64,000 nucleotides of DNA from Taudactylus pleione (Eukaryota > Chordata > Amphibia > Anura > Myobatrachidae), in the NCBI GenBank assembly GCA_031769625.1, contig JAUIMM010001409.1, positions 1,365,501-1,429,500 on the forward strand, read 5' to 3'. The translations under genes and the position numbers were made by a program. Of this stretch, positions 53,201-64,000 are shown in pieces. Each line of letters begins with the position of its first letter. Position 1 is the first letter of the stretch. The notes below the pieces were generated by a model. It ran no database searches and had not been told where the DNA came from. It worked only from the letters and a program-made list of their open reading frames with translations.

Positions 53201-56200
53201 CTGGCAGGGAAAGGGTTACTTATCATACATTGATTACTGGCAGGGAAAGGGTTACTTATCATACATTGATTACTGGCAGGGAAAGGGTTACTTATCATAC
53301 AATGATAACTGGCAGAGAAAGGGTTATTTATCATACAGTGATTACTGGCAGTGAAAGGGTTACTTATCATACATTGGTAGATAAAGGGTTACTTAGTTAT
53401 TATACATTGATTACTGGCAGGGAAAGGGTTACTTATCATACAATGATTACTGGTAGATAAAGGATTATTTATCATACATTGACTGGTAGAGAAAGGGTTA
53501 CTTATACAGTGTTTACTGGCAGAGAAAGGGTTACTTTTTATACATTGATTACTGGCAAAGAAAGGGTTATTTATCATACAGTGATTGATGGCAGGGAAAG
53601 GTTTACTTATCATACAGTGATTGCTGGCAGGGAAAGGGTTACATATACAGTGATTACTGGCAGGGAAAGGGTTACTTATACATTGATTACTGGCAGAGAA
53701 AGGGTTACTTATACAGTGATTACTGGCAGAGAAAGGGTTACTTATATAGTGATTGTTGGCAGGGAAAGGGTTACTTATCATACATTGATTACTGGTAGGG
53801 AAAGGGTTACTTATCATACAGTGATTACTGGCAGGGAATGGGTTACTTATACAGTGATTACTGGTAGAGAAAGGGTTACTTATACATTGATTACCGGCAG
53901 TGAAAGGGTTACTTATACATTGATTACTGGCAGAGAAAGGGTTACTTATACATTGATTACTGGCAGAGAAAGGGTTACTTATCATACATTGACTAGCAGA
54001 GAAAGGGTTATTTATACAGTGATTACTGGCAGAGAAAGGGTTACTTATTATACATTGATTACTGGCAGGGAAAGGGTTACTTATACAGTGATTACTGGTA
54101 GAGAAAGGGTTACTTATACATTGATTACTGGCAGAGAAAGGGTTACTTATACAGTGATAACTGGCAGGGAAAGGGTTACTTATACATTGATTACTGGCAG
54201 GGAAAAGGATTACTTATCATACAATGATTACTGGCAGGGAAAGGGTTACTTATCATACAATGATTACCGGCAGTGAAAGGGTTACTTATACATTGATTAC
54301 TGGCAGAGAAAGGGTTACTTATACATTGATTACTGGCAGAGAAAGGGTTACTTATCATACATTGATTGCTGGCAGAGAATGGGTTACTTATACAGTGATT
54401 ACTGGCAGGGAAAGGGTTACTTATCATACATTGATTACTGGCTGTGAAAGGGTTACATATACATTGATTACTGGCAGGGAAAGGTTTACTTATTATACAT
54501 TGATTATTGGTAGAGAAAGGGTTACTTATCATACAATGATTACTGGCAGTGAAAGGGTTACGTATACATTGATTACTGGTAGAGAAAGGGTTACTTATAC
54601 AGTGATTACTGGCAGAGAAAGGGTTACTTAGCATACATTGACTGGTAGAGAAAGGGTTACTTATACAATGATTACTAGCAGAGAAAAGGTTACTTATTAT
54701 ACATTGATTACTGGCTAAGAAAGGGTTATTTATCATACAGTGATTGCTGGCAGGGAAAGGGTTATTTATCATACAGTGATTACTGGCAGAGAAAGGGTTA
54801 CTTATCATACAATGATTACTGGTAGAGAAAGGGATTTTTATCATACAGTGATTACTGGCAGCGAAAGGGTTACTTATATATTGATTACTGGCAGGGGAAG
54901 GGTTACTTATCATACATTGATTACTGGCTGGGAAAGGGTAACTTATCATACAATGATTCCTTGCAGGGAAAGGGTTACTTATTATACAATGATTACTGGC
55001 AGGGAAAGGGTTAATTATCATGCAGTGATTACTGGCAGAGAAAGGGTTACTTATACATGGAGTACTGGCAGGCAAAGGGTTAGTTATCATACAGTGACTA
55101 CTGGCGGGGAAAGGGTTTGTTATCATACAGTGATTACTGGCAGGGAAAGGGTTACTTATACATGGATTGCTGGCAGGGAAAGGGTTACTTATCATGCAGT
55201 GATTACTGGCAGTGAAAAGTTACTTATAATACAGTGATTACTGGCAGAGAAAGTGTTACTTATACATGGATTACTGGCAGGCAAAGGGTTAGTTATCATA
55301 CAGTGATTACTGGCAGTGAAAGGTTACTTATAATACAGTGATTACTGGAAGAGAAAGGGTTACTTATCATCATGGATTACTGGCAGGGAAAGGGTTAGTT
55401 ATCATACAGTGATTACTGGCAGGGAAAGGGTTTGTTATCATACAGTGATTACTGGCAGGGAAAGGGTTACTTATACATGGATTGCTGGCAGGGAAAGGGT
55501 TACTTATCATGCAGTGATTACTGGCAGTGAAAAGTTACTTATAATACAGTGATTACTGGCAGAGAAAGTGTTACTTATACATGGATTACTGGCAGGCAAA
55601 GGGTTAGTTATCATACAGTGATTACTGGCAGTGAAAGGTTACTTATAATACAGTGATTACTGGCAGGCAAAGGGTTAGTTATCATACAGTGATTACTGGT
55701 GGGGAAAGGGTTACTTATCATGGATTACTGGCAGGGAAAGGGTTAGTTATCATACAGTGATTACTGGCAGGGAAATGGTTAGATATCATACAGTGATTAC
55801 TGGCAGGGAAAGGGTTAGTTATACAATGATTACTGGCAGGGAAAGGGTTAGTTATACAGTGATTACTGGCGGGGAAAGGGTTTCTTATCATACAGTGATT
55901 ACTGGCAGAGAAAGGGTTACTTATCATACAGTGATTACTGGCAGGGAAAGGGTTACTTATACAGTGATTACTGGCAGGGAAAGGGTTACTTATACATTGA
56001 TTACTGGCAGTGAAAGGGTTAGTTATACTGTGATTGCTGGCAGGGAAACGGTTAGTTATCATACAGTGATTACTGGCAGGGAAAGGGTTACTTATAATAC
56101 ACTGATTACTGGCAGGGAAAGTTTTACTTATCATACATTGATACTGGCTGGGAAAGGGTTACTTATCATACAATGATTACTGGCAGTGAAAGGGTTACTT

Positions 56201-56298
56201 ATACAATGATTACTGGCAGGGAAAGGGTTACTTATCATACTGTGATTACTAACAGAGAAATGGTTACTTATTATACAATGATTACTAGCAGAGAAATG

Positions 56299-59200
56299 GT
56301 TACTTATCATACATTGATTACTGGTAGAGAAAGGGTTACTTATACAGTGATTACTAGCAGGGAAAGGGTTACTTATACAGTGATTTCTGGCAGAGAAATG
56401 GTTACTTATCATAGTGATTACTGGCAGAGAAAGGGTTACTTATTATACAATGATTACTAGCAGAGAAAGGGTTACTTATCATGCAGTGATTACTGGCAGA
56501 GAAAGGGTTATTTATCATACAGTGATTACTGGCAGAGAAAGGGTTACTTATCATACAGTGATTACTGGCAGTGAAAGGTTACTTATGATACAGTGATTAC
56601 TGGCAGAGAATGGGTTACTTATCATACATGGATTACTGGCAGGCAAAGGGTTAGTTATCATGGATTACTGGCAGGGAAAGGGTTAGTTATCATACAGTGA
56701 TTACTGGCAGGGAAAGGGTTACTTATCATACAATGATTACTGGCAGGCTAAGGGTTACTTATACAATGATTACTGGCACGGAAAGGGTTACTTATCATGG
56801 ATTACTGGCAGGGAAAGGGTTAGTTATCATACAGTGATTACTGGCAGGGAAAGGGTTAGTTATCATTCAGTGATTACTGGCAGGGAAAGGGTTAGTTATA
56901 CAGTGATTGCTGGCAGGGAAACGGTTAGTTATCATACAGTGATTACTGGCAGGGAAAGGGTTACTTATAATACATTGATTACTGGCAGGGAAAGGGTTAC
57001 TTATAATACAGTGATTACTGGCAGAGAAAGGGTTAATTATCATACATTGACTGGCAGGGAAAGGGTTAGTTATCATACAGTGATTACTGGCAGGGAAAGG
57101 GTTATTTTTCATATATTGATTACTGGCAGGGAATGGGTTACTTATACATTGATTACTGGCAGAGAAAGGGTTACTTATACATTGATTACTGGTATAGAAA
57201 GGGTTATTTATCATACAGTGATTACTGGCAGAGAAAGGGTTACTTATCATACAGTGATTACTGGCAGGGAAAGGGTTTTTTATCATACAGTGATTACTGG
57301 CAGAGAAAGGGTTACTTATACATTGATTACTGGCAGGAAAAGGGTAACTTATCATACAGTGATTAGTGGTAGAGAAAGGGTTATTTATCATACAGTGATT
57401 ACTGGCAGGGAAAGGGTTTTTTTTATCATACAGTGATTACTGGCAGTGAAAGGTTACTTATAATACAGTGATTAGTGGCAGTGAAAGGGTTACTTATCAT
57501 ACATGGATTACTGGCAGGCAAAGGGTTAGTTATACAGTGATTACTGGCGGGGAAAGGGTTAGTTATCATACAGTGATTACTGGCAGGGAAAGGGTTAGTT
57601 ATACATGGATTGCTGGCAGGGAAAGGGTTACTTATCATGCAGTGATTACTGGCAGTGAAAGGTTACTTATAATATAGTGATTACTTGCAGAGAAAGGGTT
57701 TCTTATCATACATTGATTACTGGTAGAGAAAGGGTTACTTATCATACCTTGACTGGTAGAGAAAGGGTTACTTATCATACCTTGACTGGTAGAGAAAGGG
57801 TTACTTATCATACCTTGACTGGTAGAGAAAGGGTTACTTATACATGGATTATTGGCAGGCAAAGGGTTAGTTATCATACAGTGATTACTGGTTGGGAAAG
57901 GGTTACTTATCATGGATTACTGGCAGGGAAAGGGTTAGTTATCATACAGTGATTACTGGCAGGGAAAGGGTTAGTTATCATGCAGTGATTACTGGCAGTG
58001 AAAGGTTACTTATAATACAGTGATTACTGGCAGAGAAAGGGTTACTTATCATACATGGATTACTGGTAGAGAAAGGGTTACTTATACAGTGATTACTGGC
58101 AGAGAAAGGGTTACTTATCATACAGTGATTACTGGCAGGGAAAGGGGTTTTTTTTATCATACAGTGATTACTGGCAGGCAAAGGGTTAGTTATACAGTGA
58201 TTACTGGCGGGGAAAGGGTTAGTTATCATACAGTGATTACTGGCAGGGAAAGGGTTAGTTATACAGTGATTACTGGCAGGGAAAGGGTTACTTATCATAC
58301 ATGGATTGCTGGCAGGGAAAGGGTTACTTATCATGCAGTGATTACTGGCAGTGAAAGGTTACTTATAATACAGTGATTACTTGCAGATAAATGGTTACTT
58401 ATCATACATTGATTACTGGTAGAGAAAGGGTTACTTATCATACATTGATTACTGGTAGAGAAAGGGTTACTTATACAGTGATTACTAGCAGGGAAAGGGT
58501 TACTTATACAGTGATTTCTGGCAGAGAAATGGTTACTTATCATAGTGATTACTGGCAGAGAAAGGGTTACTTATTATACAATGATTACTAGCAGAGAAAG
58601 GGTTACTTATCATGCAGTGATTACTGGCAGAGAAAGGGTTATTTATCATACAGTGATTACTGGCAGAGAAAGGGTTACTTATCATACAGTGATTACTGGC
58701 AGTGAAAGGTTACTTATGATACAGTGATTACTGGCAGAGAATGGGTTACTTATCATACATGGATTACTGGCAGGCAAAGGGTTAGTTATCATGGATTACT
58801 GGCAGGGAAAGGGTTAGTTATCATACAGTGATTACTGGCAGGGAAAGGGTTACTTATCATACAATGATTACTGGCAGGCTAAGGGTTACTTATACAATGA
58901 TTACTGGCACGGAAAGGGTTACTTATCATGGATTACTGGCAGGGAAAGGGTTAGTTATCATACAGTGATTACTGGCAGGGAAAGGGTTAGTTATCATTCA
59001 GTGATTACTGGCAGGGAAAGGGTTAGTTATACAGTGATTGCTGGCAGGGAAACGGTTAGTTATCATACAGTGATTACTGGCAGGGAAAGGGTTACTTATA
59101 ATACATTGATTACTGGCAGGGAAAGGGTTACTTATAATACAGTGATTACTGGCAGAGAAAGGGTTAATTATCATACATTGACTGGCAGGGAAAGGGTTAG

Positions 59201-60573
59201 TTATCATACAGTGATTACTGGCAGGGAAAGGGTTATTTTTCATATATTGATTACTGGCAGGGAATGGGTTACTTATACATTGATTACTGGCAGAGAAAGG
59301 GTTACTTATACATTGATTACTGGTATAGAAAGGGTTATTTATCATACAGTGATTACTGGCAGAGAAAGGGTTACTTATCATACAGTGATTACTGGCAGGG
59401 AAAGGGTTTTTTATCATACAGTGATTACTGGCAGAGAAAGGGTTACTTATACATTGATTACTGGCAGGAAAAGGGTAACTTATCATACAGTGATTAGTGG
59501 TAGAGAAAGGGTTATTTATCATACAGTGATTACTGGCAGGGAAAGGGTTTTTTTTATCATACAGTGATTACTGGCAGTGAAAGGTTACTTATAATACAGT
59601 GATTAGTGGCAGTGAAAGGGTTACTTATCATACATGGATTACTGGCAGGCAAAGGGTTAGTTATACAGTGATTACTGGCGGGGAAAGGGTTAGTTATCAT
59701 ACAGTGATTACTGGCAGGGAAAGGGTTAGTTATACATGGATTGCTGGCAGGGAAAGGGTTACTTATCATGCAGTGATTACTGGCAGTGAAAGGTTACTTA
59801 TAATATAGTGATTACTTGCAGAGAAAGGGTTTCTTATCATACATTGATTACTGGTAGAGAAAGGGTTACTTATCATACCTTGACTGGTAGAGAAAGGGTT
59901 ACTTATCATACCTTGACTGGTAGAGAAAGGGTTACTTATCATACCTTGACTGGTAGAGAAAGGGTTACTTATACATGGATTATTGGCAGGCAAAGGGTTA
60001 GTTATCATACAGTGATTACTGGTTGGGAAAGGGTTACTTATCATGGATTACTGGCAGGGAAAGGGTTAGTTATCATACAGTGATTACTGGCAGGGAAAGG
60101 GTTAGTTATCATGCAGTGATTACTGGCAGTGAAAGGTTACTTATAATACAGTGATTACTGGCAGAGAAAGGGTTACTTATCATACATGGATTACTGGTAG
60201 AGAAAGGGTTACTTATACAGTGATTACTGGCAGAGAAAGGGTTACTTATCATACAGTGATTACTGGCAGGGAAAGGGGTTTTTTTTATCATACAGTGATT
60301 ACTGGCAGGCAAAGGGTTAGTTATACAGTGATTACTGGCGGGGAAAGGGTTAGTTATCATACAGTGATTACTGGCAGGGAAAGGGTTAGTTATACAGTGA
60401 TTACTGGCAGGGAAAGGGTTACTTATCATACATGGATTGCTGGCAGGGAAAGGGTTACTTATCATGCAGTGATTACTGGCAGTGAAAGGTTACTTATAAT
60501 ACAGTGATTACTTGCAGATAAATGGTTACTTATCATACATTGATTACTGGTAGAGAAAGGGTTACTTATCATA
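56299..60573. repeat. 2131-bp tandem duplication inside the 33/36-bp array
   Basis: 56299-58429 and 58430-60560 appear to be the same sequence, and the match continues to about 60573 before diverging. Peculiar variants recur exactly 2131 bp apart: GGCACGGAAAGGG (56774/58905), GGGATGGTAT-free stretches, GGTATAGAAAGG and a TTTTTTT insertion in a unit. The translated frames of the two copies (200 and 118 codons) are identical. A third, partial and diverged, copy of its right part follows from about 60460. Confidence 0.88.
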
Positions 60574-62368
60574 CCTTGACTGGTAGAGAAAGGGTTACTT
60601 ATCATACCTTGACTGGTAGAGAAAGGGTTACTTATACATGGCTTATTGGCAGGCAAAGGGTTAGTTATCATACAGTGATTACTGGTTGGGAAAGGGTTAC
60701 TTATCATGGATTACTGGCACGGAAAGTGTTAGTTATCATACAGTGATTACTGGCAGGGAAAGGGTTAGTTATCATGCAGTGATTACTGGCAGTGAAATGG
60801 TTACTTATAATACAGTGATTACTGGCAGAGAAAGGGTTACTTATCATACATGGATTACTGGCAGGCAAAAGGTTAGTTATACTGTGATTACTGGTGGGGA
60901 AAGGGTTACTTATCATCATGGATTACTGGCAGGGAAAAGTTTAGTTATCATACATGGATTACTGGCTAGGAAAGGGTTACTTATCATACAATGATTACTG
61001 GCAGTGAAAGGGTTACTTATTATACAATGATTACTAGCAGAGAAAGGGTTACTTATCATACATTGATTACTGGTAGAGAAAGGGTTACTTATACAGTGAT
61101 TACTGGCAGGGAAAGGGTTACTTATCATACAGTGATTACTGGCAGAGAAAGGGTTACTTATCATACAGTGATTACTGGCAGTGAAAGGTTACTTATCATA
61201 CAGTGATTACTGGCAGCGAAAGGGTTACTATAATACATTGATTACTGGCAGGGAAAGGGTTACTTATCCAGTGATTGCTGGCAGGGAAAGGGTTACTTAT
61301 CATACAGTGATTAGTGGCGGGGAAAGGGTTAGTTATCATTCAGTGATTACTGGCGGGGAAAGGGTTAGTTATCATTCAGTGATTACTGGCGGGGAAAGGG
61401 TTAGTTATCATACATGGATTACTGGCAGGGAAAGGGTTACTTATCATACAGTGATTACTGGCAGGGAAAGGGTTACTTATCATACAGTGATTGCTGGCAG
61501 GGAAAGGGTTACTTATAATACTTTGATTACTGGCAGGGAAAGGGTTAGTTATCATACAGTGATTACTGGCAGGGAAAGGGTTACTTATCATACAGTGATT
61601 ACTGGCAGGGAAAGGGTTACTTATCATACAGTGATTACTGGCAGGGAAATGGTTACTTATCATACAGTGATTACTGGCAGGGAAAGGGTTTTTTTATCAT
61701 ACAGTGATTACTGGCAGGGAAAGGGTTACTTATCATACATGGATTGCTGGCAGGGAAAGGGTTACTTATACAGTGATTACTGGCAGTGAAAGGTTACTTA
61801 TAATACAGTGATTACTTGCAGATAAAGGGTTACTTATCATACATTGATTACTGGTAGAGAAAGGGTTACTTATCATACCTTGACTGGTAGAGAAAGGGTT
61901 ACTTATACATGGATTATTGGCAGGCAAATGGCTAGTTATTATACAGTGATTACTGGTTGGGAAAGGGTTAGTTATCATGCAGTGATTACTGGCAGTGAAA
62001 TGGTTACTTATAATACAGTGATTACTGGCAGAGAAAGGGTTACTTATCATACATGGATTACTGGCAGGCAAAAGGTTAGTTATACTGTGATTACTGGTGG
62101 GGAAAGGGTTACTTATCATGGATTACTGGCAGGGAAAAGTTTAGTTATCATACAATGATTACTGGCAGTGAAAGGGTTACTTATTATACAATGATTACTA
62201 GCAGAGAAAGGGTTACTTATCATACATTGATTACTGGCAGGGAAAGGGTTACTTATCATACAGTGATTACTGGCAGGGAAAGGGTTACTTATCATACAGT
62301 GATTACTGGCAGGGAAAGGGTTACTTATCATACAGTGATTACTGGCAGGGAAAGGGTTACTTATCATC

Positions 62369-62748
62369 ATGGAAGGTCACAGCGTCTGGTCATCCTGTTG
62401 TACACAGCGCACGATTGGCGCCATATCGCATACGATATCTTCTGATTGTCTGTGCAGCGTAGATGACTGGACGGCGTCGCATGCGACCAGCAGGAAGGCG
62501 CAATAGTGGGTACACCCTAGCCGATATACACGATTTGTCGTCCTGGTGTGTACCCCGCCTTAGGCATCGCTGGGACAGCGCAGGTGAGCATTGGAGCTTA
62601 GGCTCATCACTATCACACGGCCTCAGTTATCTGCCAGTCATGTTCCTGTTACCAGTCGTTACCAATGGCGGCTCCACAGCTGGGGCTCCAGCGCAGTACT
62701 AAATTCAGATAGGGAAGACAGACCAACTACCAGTGAGTCCCAGCCATC
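62369..62748. other. Single-copy DNA, possible transposon fragment
   Basis: No gene. 62507-62562 pairs GGGTACACC with GGTGTGTACCCC around CGATATACACGATTTG. This resembles ends of small DNA transposons, but no full element could be delimited. Confidence 0.45.
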
Positions 62749-62751
62749 TAT

Positions 62752-63605
62752 GGGCCGTATTCAATTAGTTTCGCACCCACGGAAAAGTTTTGCCTCTCAG
62801 ACTTTTTGCCGACATCACAGTTTTTGGACGGGGAAACTTATCGTGCGCATACCCGCTATTCGCCGTATTCAATTGCAAAACACGGGAAAACAGCAAGCGG
62901 CGAATTCAGAACAGGCGGAAAGTGCTGTCAGAATTGGGGTAACCAGTCTGAACCCCCCAAAAAGATGCGCTAACATTGGGGATCAATATAGATGTGTCCG
63001 AATAGCCCTAATAAAGCTGTTATTGGGGCAATTAAGTTGTTTCAAAAGTCTCTTATTAGCGTCTTTGCACAAGTGGTGAAGAATGGCGTTAAGCTGTATT
63101 TTGGGGGGGGAAATAAGTAGACCTGTCTTATTTGGGGTACATGAAAATGGGCGCTAAAGTGAAGTTTTAAAAAACGTGAAAAACACCTGCTGCATCACCT
63201 GCAATCCCCAAAACCCTCGCCCCATCCTTACAGCACCCCAAGAAGTCTATTTCACTAGTTTTTATACTTGTCCCCCCACTTTGTGCTTTTTCTCCCCCAA
63301 AATGAAAGTACTTTTTTGTGGTGTTCTTAAGTTTTACCCTGGGATTTTAGACACAGTTGTCCTTTGGGGGGCTGTCCCCTCTGAGAAGTTTCCCCACATT
63401 TGCACCACAAAATAAAAGTGTTGCACTTCTTTGCTCCTGCTATTCAGAGGCGAATCTTTTTCGTCTGTTACATTGTATTGACTTTCCACGTAGGCGAAAA
63501 CCGGCTGGATTTGAATACGGAGATAAGTTCCGACCTGGCGAAAAGATGCAGTCGGCGATACTTTTTTGCGGGAAACGGCTTTCCGCTTCTAATTGAATAC
63601 GGCCC
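62752..63605. mobile_element. DNA transposon with GGGCCGTATTCAATTAG ends (854 bp)
   Basis: A perfect 17-bp inverted repeat (GGGCCGTATTCAATTAG ... CTAATTGAATACGGCCC) is flanked by TAT on both sides (62749-62751 and 63606-63608). A further internal GCCGTATTCAATTG at 62861-62876 suggests rearrangement. It shares the GGGCC start and 3-bp target length with the other elements here but is a distinct family. The open frames inside (up to 162 codons) show no transposase motif, so it is non-autonomous. The Harbinger link is inferred. Confidence 0.85.
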
Positions 63606-63611
63606 TATTTA

Positions 63612-64000
63612 TGGCAGCGTGTGAAATGGCAGTTGGTGTGGCAGCGTGTGAAATGGCAGTTGGTGTGGCAGCGTGTGAAATGGCGGTTGGTGTGGCAGCG
63701 TGAAATGGGGGTTGGTGTGGCAGCGTGTGAAATGGCAGTTGGTGTGGCAGCGTGTGAAATGGCAGTTGGTGTGGCAGCGTGTGAAATGGCAGTTGGTGTG
63801 GCAGCGTGTGAAATGGGGATTGGTGTGGCAGCGTGTGAAATGGCAGATATTGTGGCAGCGTGTGAAATGGCAGATATTGTGGCAGCGTGTGAAATGGCAG
63901 TTGGTGTGGCAGCATGTGAAATGGCAGTTGGTGTGGCAGCGTGTGAAATGGCAGATGGTGTGGCAGCGTGTGAAATGGCAGTTGGTGTGGCAGCTTGTGA
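63612..64000. repeat. 27-bp minisatellite, at least 14 copies, runs off the window
   Basis: The unit is GGCAGCGTGTGAAATGGCAG plus TTGGTGT. Variants are GGGGATT, GGGGGTT or GGCAGATAT after GAAAT. The first copy begins only a few bases after the right target duplication of the 854-bp transposon. The minus-strand open frame (HTLPHQLPF repeat) is due to the 27-bp period. The right end is not seen. Confidence 0.95.

Larger units (their letters stand above)
50100..62368. repeat. 33/36-bp minisatellite array, about 12.3 kb
   Basis: The unit is TGATTACTGGCAGGGAAAGG plus GTTACTTATACAG (33 bp) or GTTACTTATCATACAG (36 bp). The two lengths differ by a 3-bp step in the TATCATACA part. Variants are GCAGAG, GCAGGG or GTAGAG, and ACAGTG, ACATTG or ACAATG. 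Both lengths are multiples of three, so frames stay open for hundreds of codons on both strands (ITGRERVTYHTV-type plus, SNPFPASNHC-type minus). None is a credible gene. The left 400 bp is degenerate and includes a palindrome. Around 350 copies are estimated from the length. Confidence 0.97.

Noticed and set aside
50100..62368. Interstitial telomere sequence
   Set aside because: Only one GGGTTA per 33-36 bp is present, never tandem TTAGGG repeats, so it is not an interstitial telomeric block.
50489..62370. Long repetitive proteins such as ITGRERVTYHTV and SNPFPASNHC repeats
   Set aside because: Open frames on both strands arise from 33- and 36-bp units. Stop positions follow random indels, and no start, terminus or non-repeat domain is present.
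62591..63079. A 162-codon open frame at the left part of the 854-bp transposon
   Set aside because: It begins outside the element, crosses its terminal inverted repeat and has no recognisable domain.

Overview
The window looks like nuclear DNA from a large vertebrate genome, most probably a frog. The reasons are: a CpG-rich promoter and first coding exon ending at a splice donor; a truncated LINE 3' end of L2/CR1 type with a TAA-rich tail; many short non-autonomous DNA transposons with terminal inverted repeats; and a CCAATCAG/TCTAGC-type interspersed repeat that I remember as common in anuran genomes. There is no sign of bacterial, phage, plasmid or viral gene organisation, and no rRNA, tRNA or CRISPR array was seen.

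By my count about 39 kb of the 64 kb (roughly 60 %) is minisatellite, in more than a dozen unrelated families. In order (unit length, approximate span): 47 bp (1-9233), 18 bp pyrimidine-rich (9536-9874), 70 bp (10091-14090), 35 bp (18060-19112), 43 bp (20266-22734), 57 bp x3 (22911-23068, inside a transposon), 38 bp (28712-30006), 64 bp (31207-34207), 24 bp (36678-36907), 44 bp AT-rich (38825-40661), 72 bp (41474-42271), 30 bp (44621-46964), 19-20 bp interrupted by transposons (47952-50012), 33/36 bp (50100-62368) and 27 bp (63612 to the window end). Several arrays show higher-order duplication. The clearest is a 2131-bp tandem duplication that looks virtually identical at 56299-60573.

The only gene signal I trust is at 9293-9474. 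It is a compact promoter (GC box, CRE, RFX X-box, ETS site) followed by an ATG exon of 33 codons that ends at a GT donor, on the plus strand. The X-box suggests a cilium or centriole gene, but I do not recognise the protein. A possible phase-compatible second exon lies at 17727-17834. If it is real, the 70-bp array and one transposon lie in intron 1. All the long open frames elsewhere are by-products of arrays whose period is a multiple of three.

Mobile DNA includes five similar GGGCCTGATTCAG-ended elements plus a diverged relative. Four of these sit in successive copies of one short tandem repeat at 47979-49981. Other elements are a GGGCCGTATTCAATTAG-ended element (62752-63605), a Harbinger-like element with a TTA duplication (43351-43634), a hAT-like element with a perfect 8-bp target duplication (22735-23255), and two likely relatives near 30.3-31.0 kb. 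The remaining single-copy DNA (14.1-18.0, 19.1-20.3, 23.3-28.7, 34.2-38.8, 42.3-44.6 and 47.0-47.9 kb) has no convincing exons. Parts of it look like conserved non-coding DNA, though only sequence comparison can show that. I found no new multi-gene system. The unusual thing here is the density, diversity and internal architecture of the tandem repeats.
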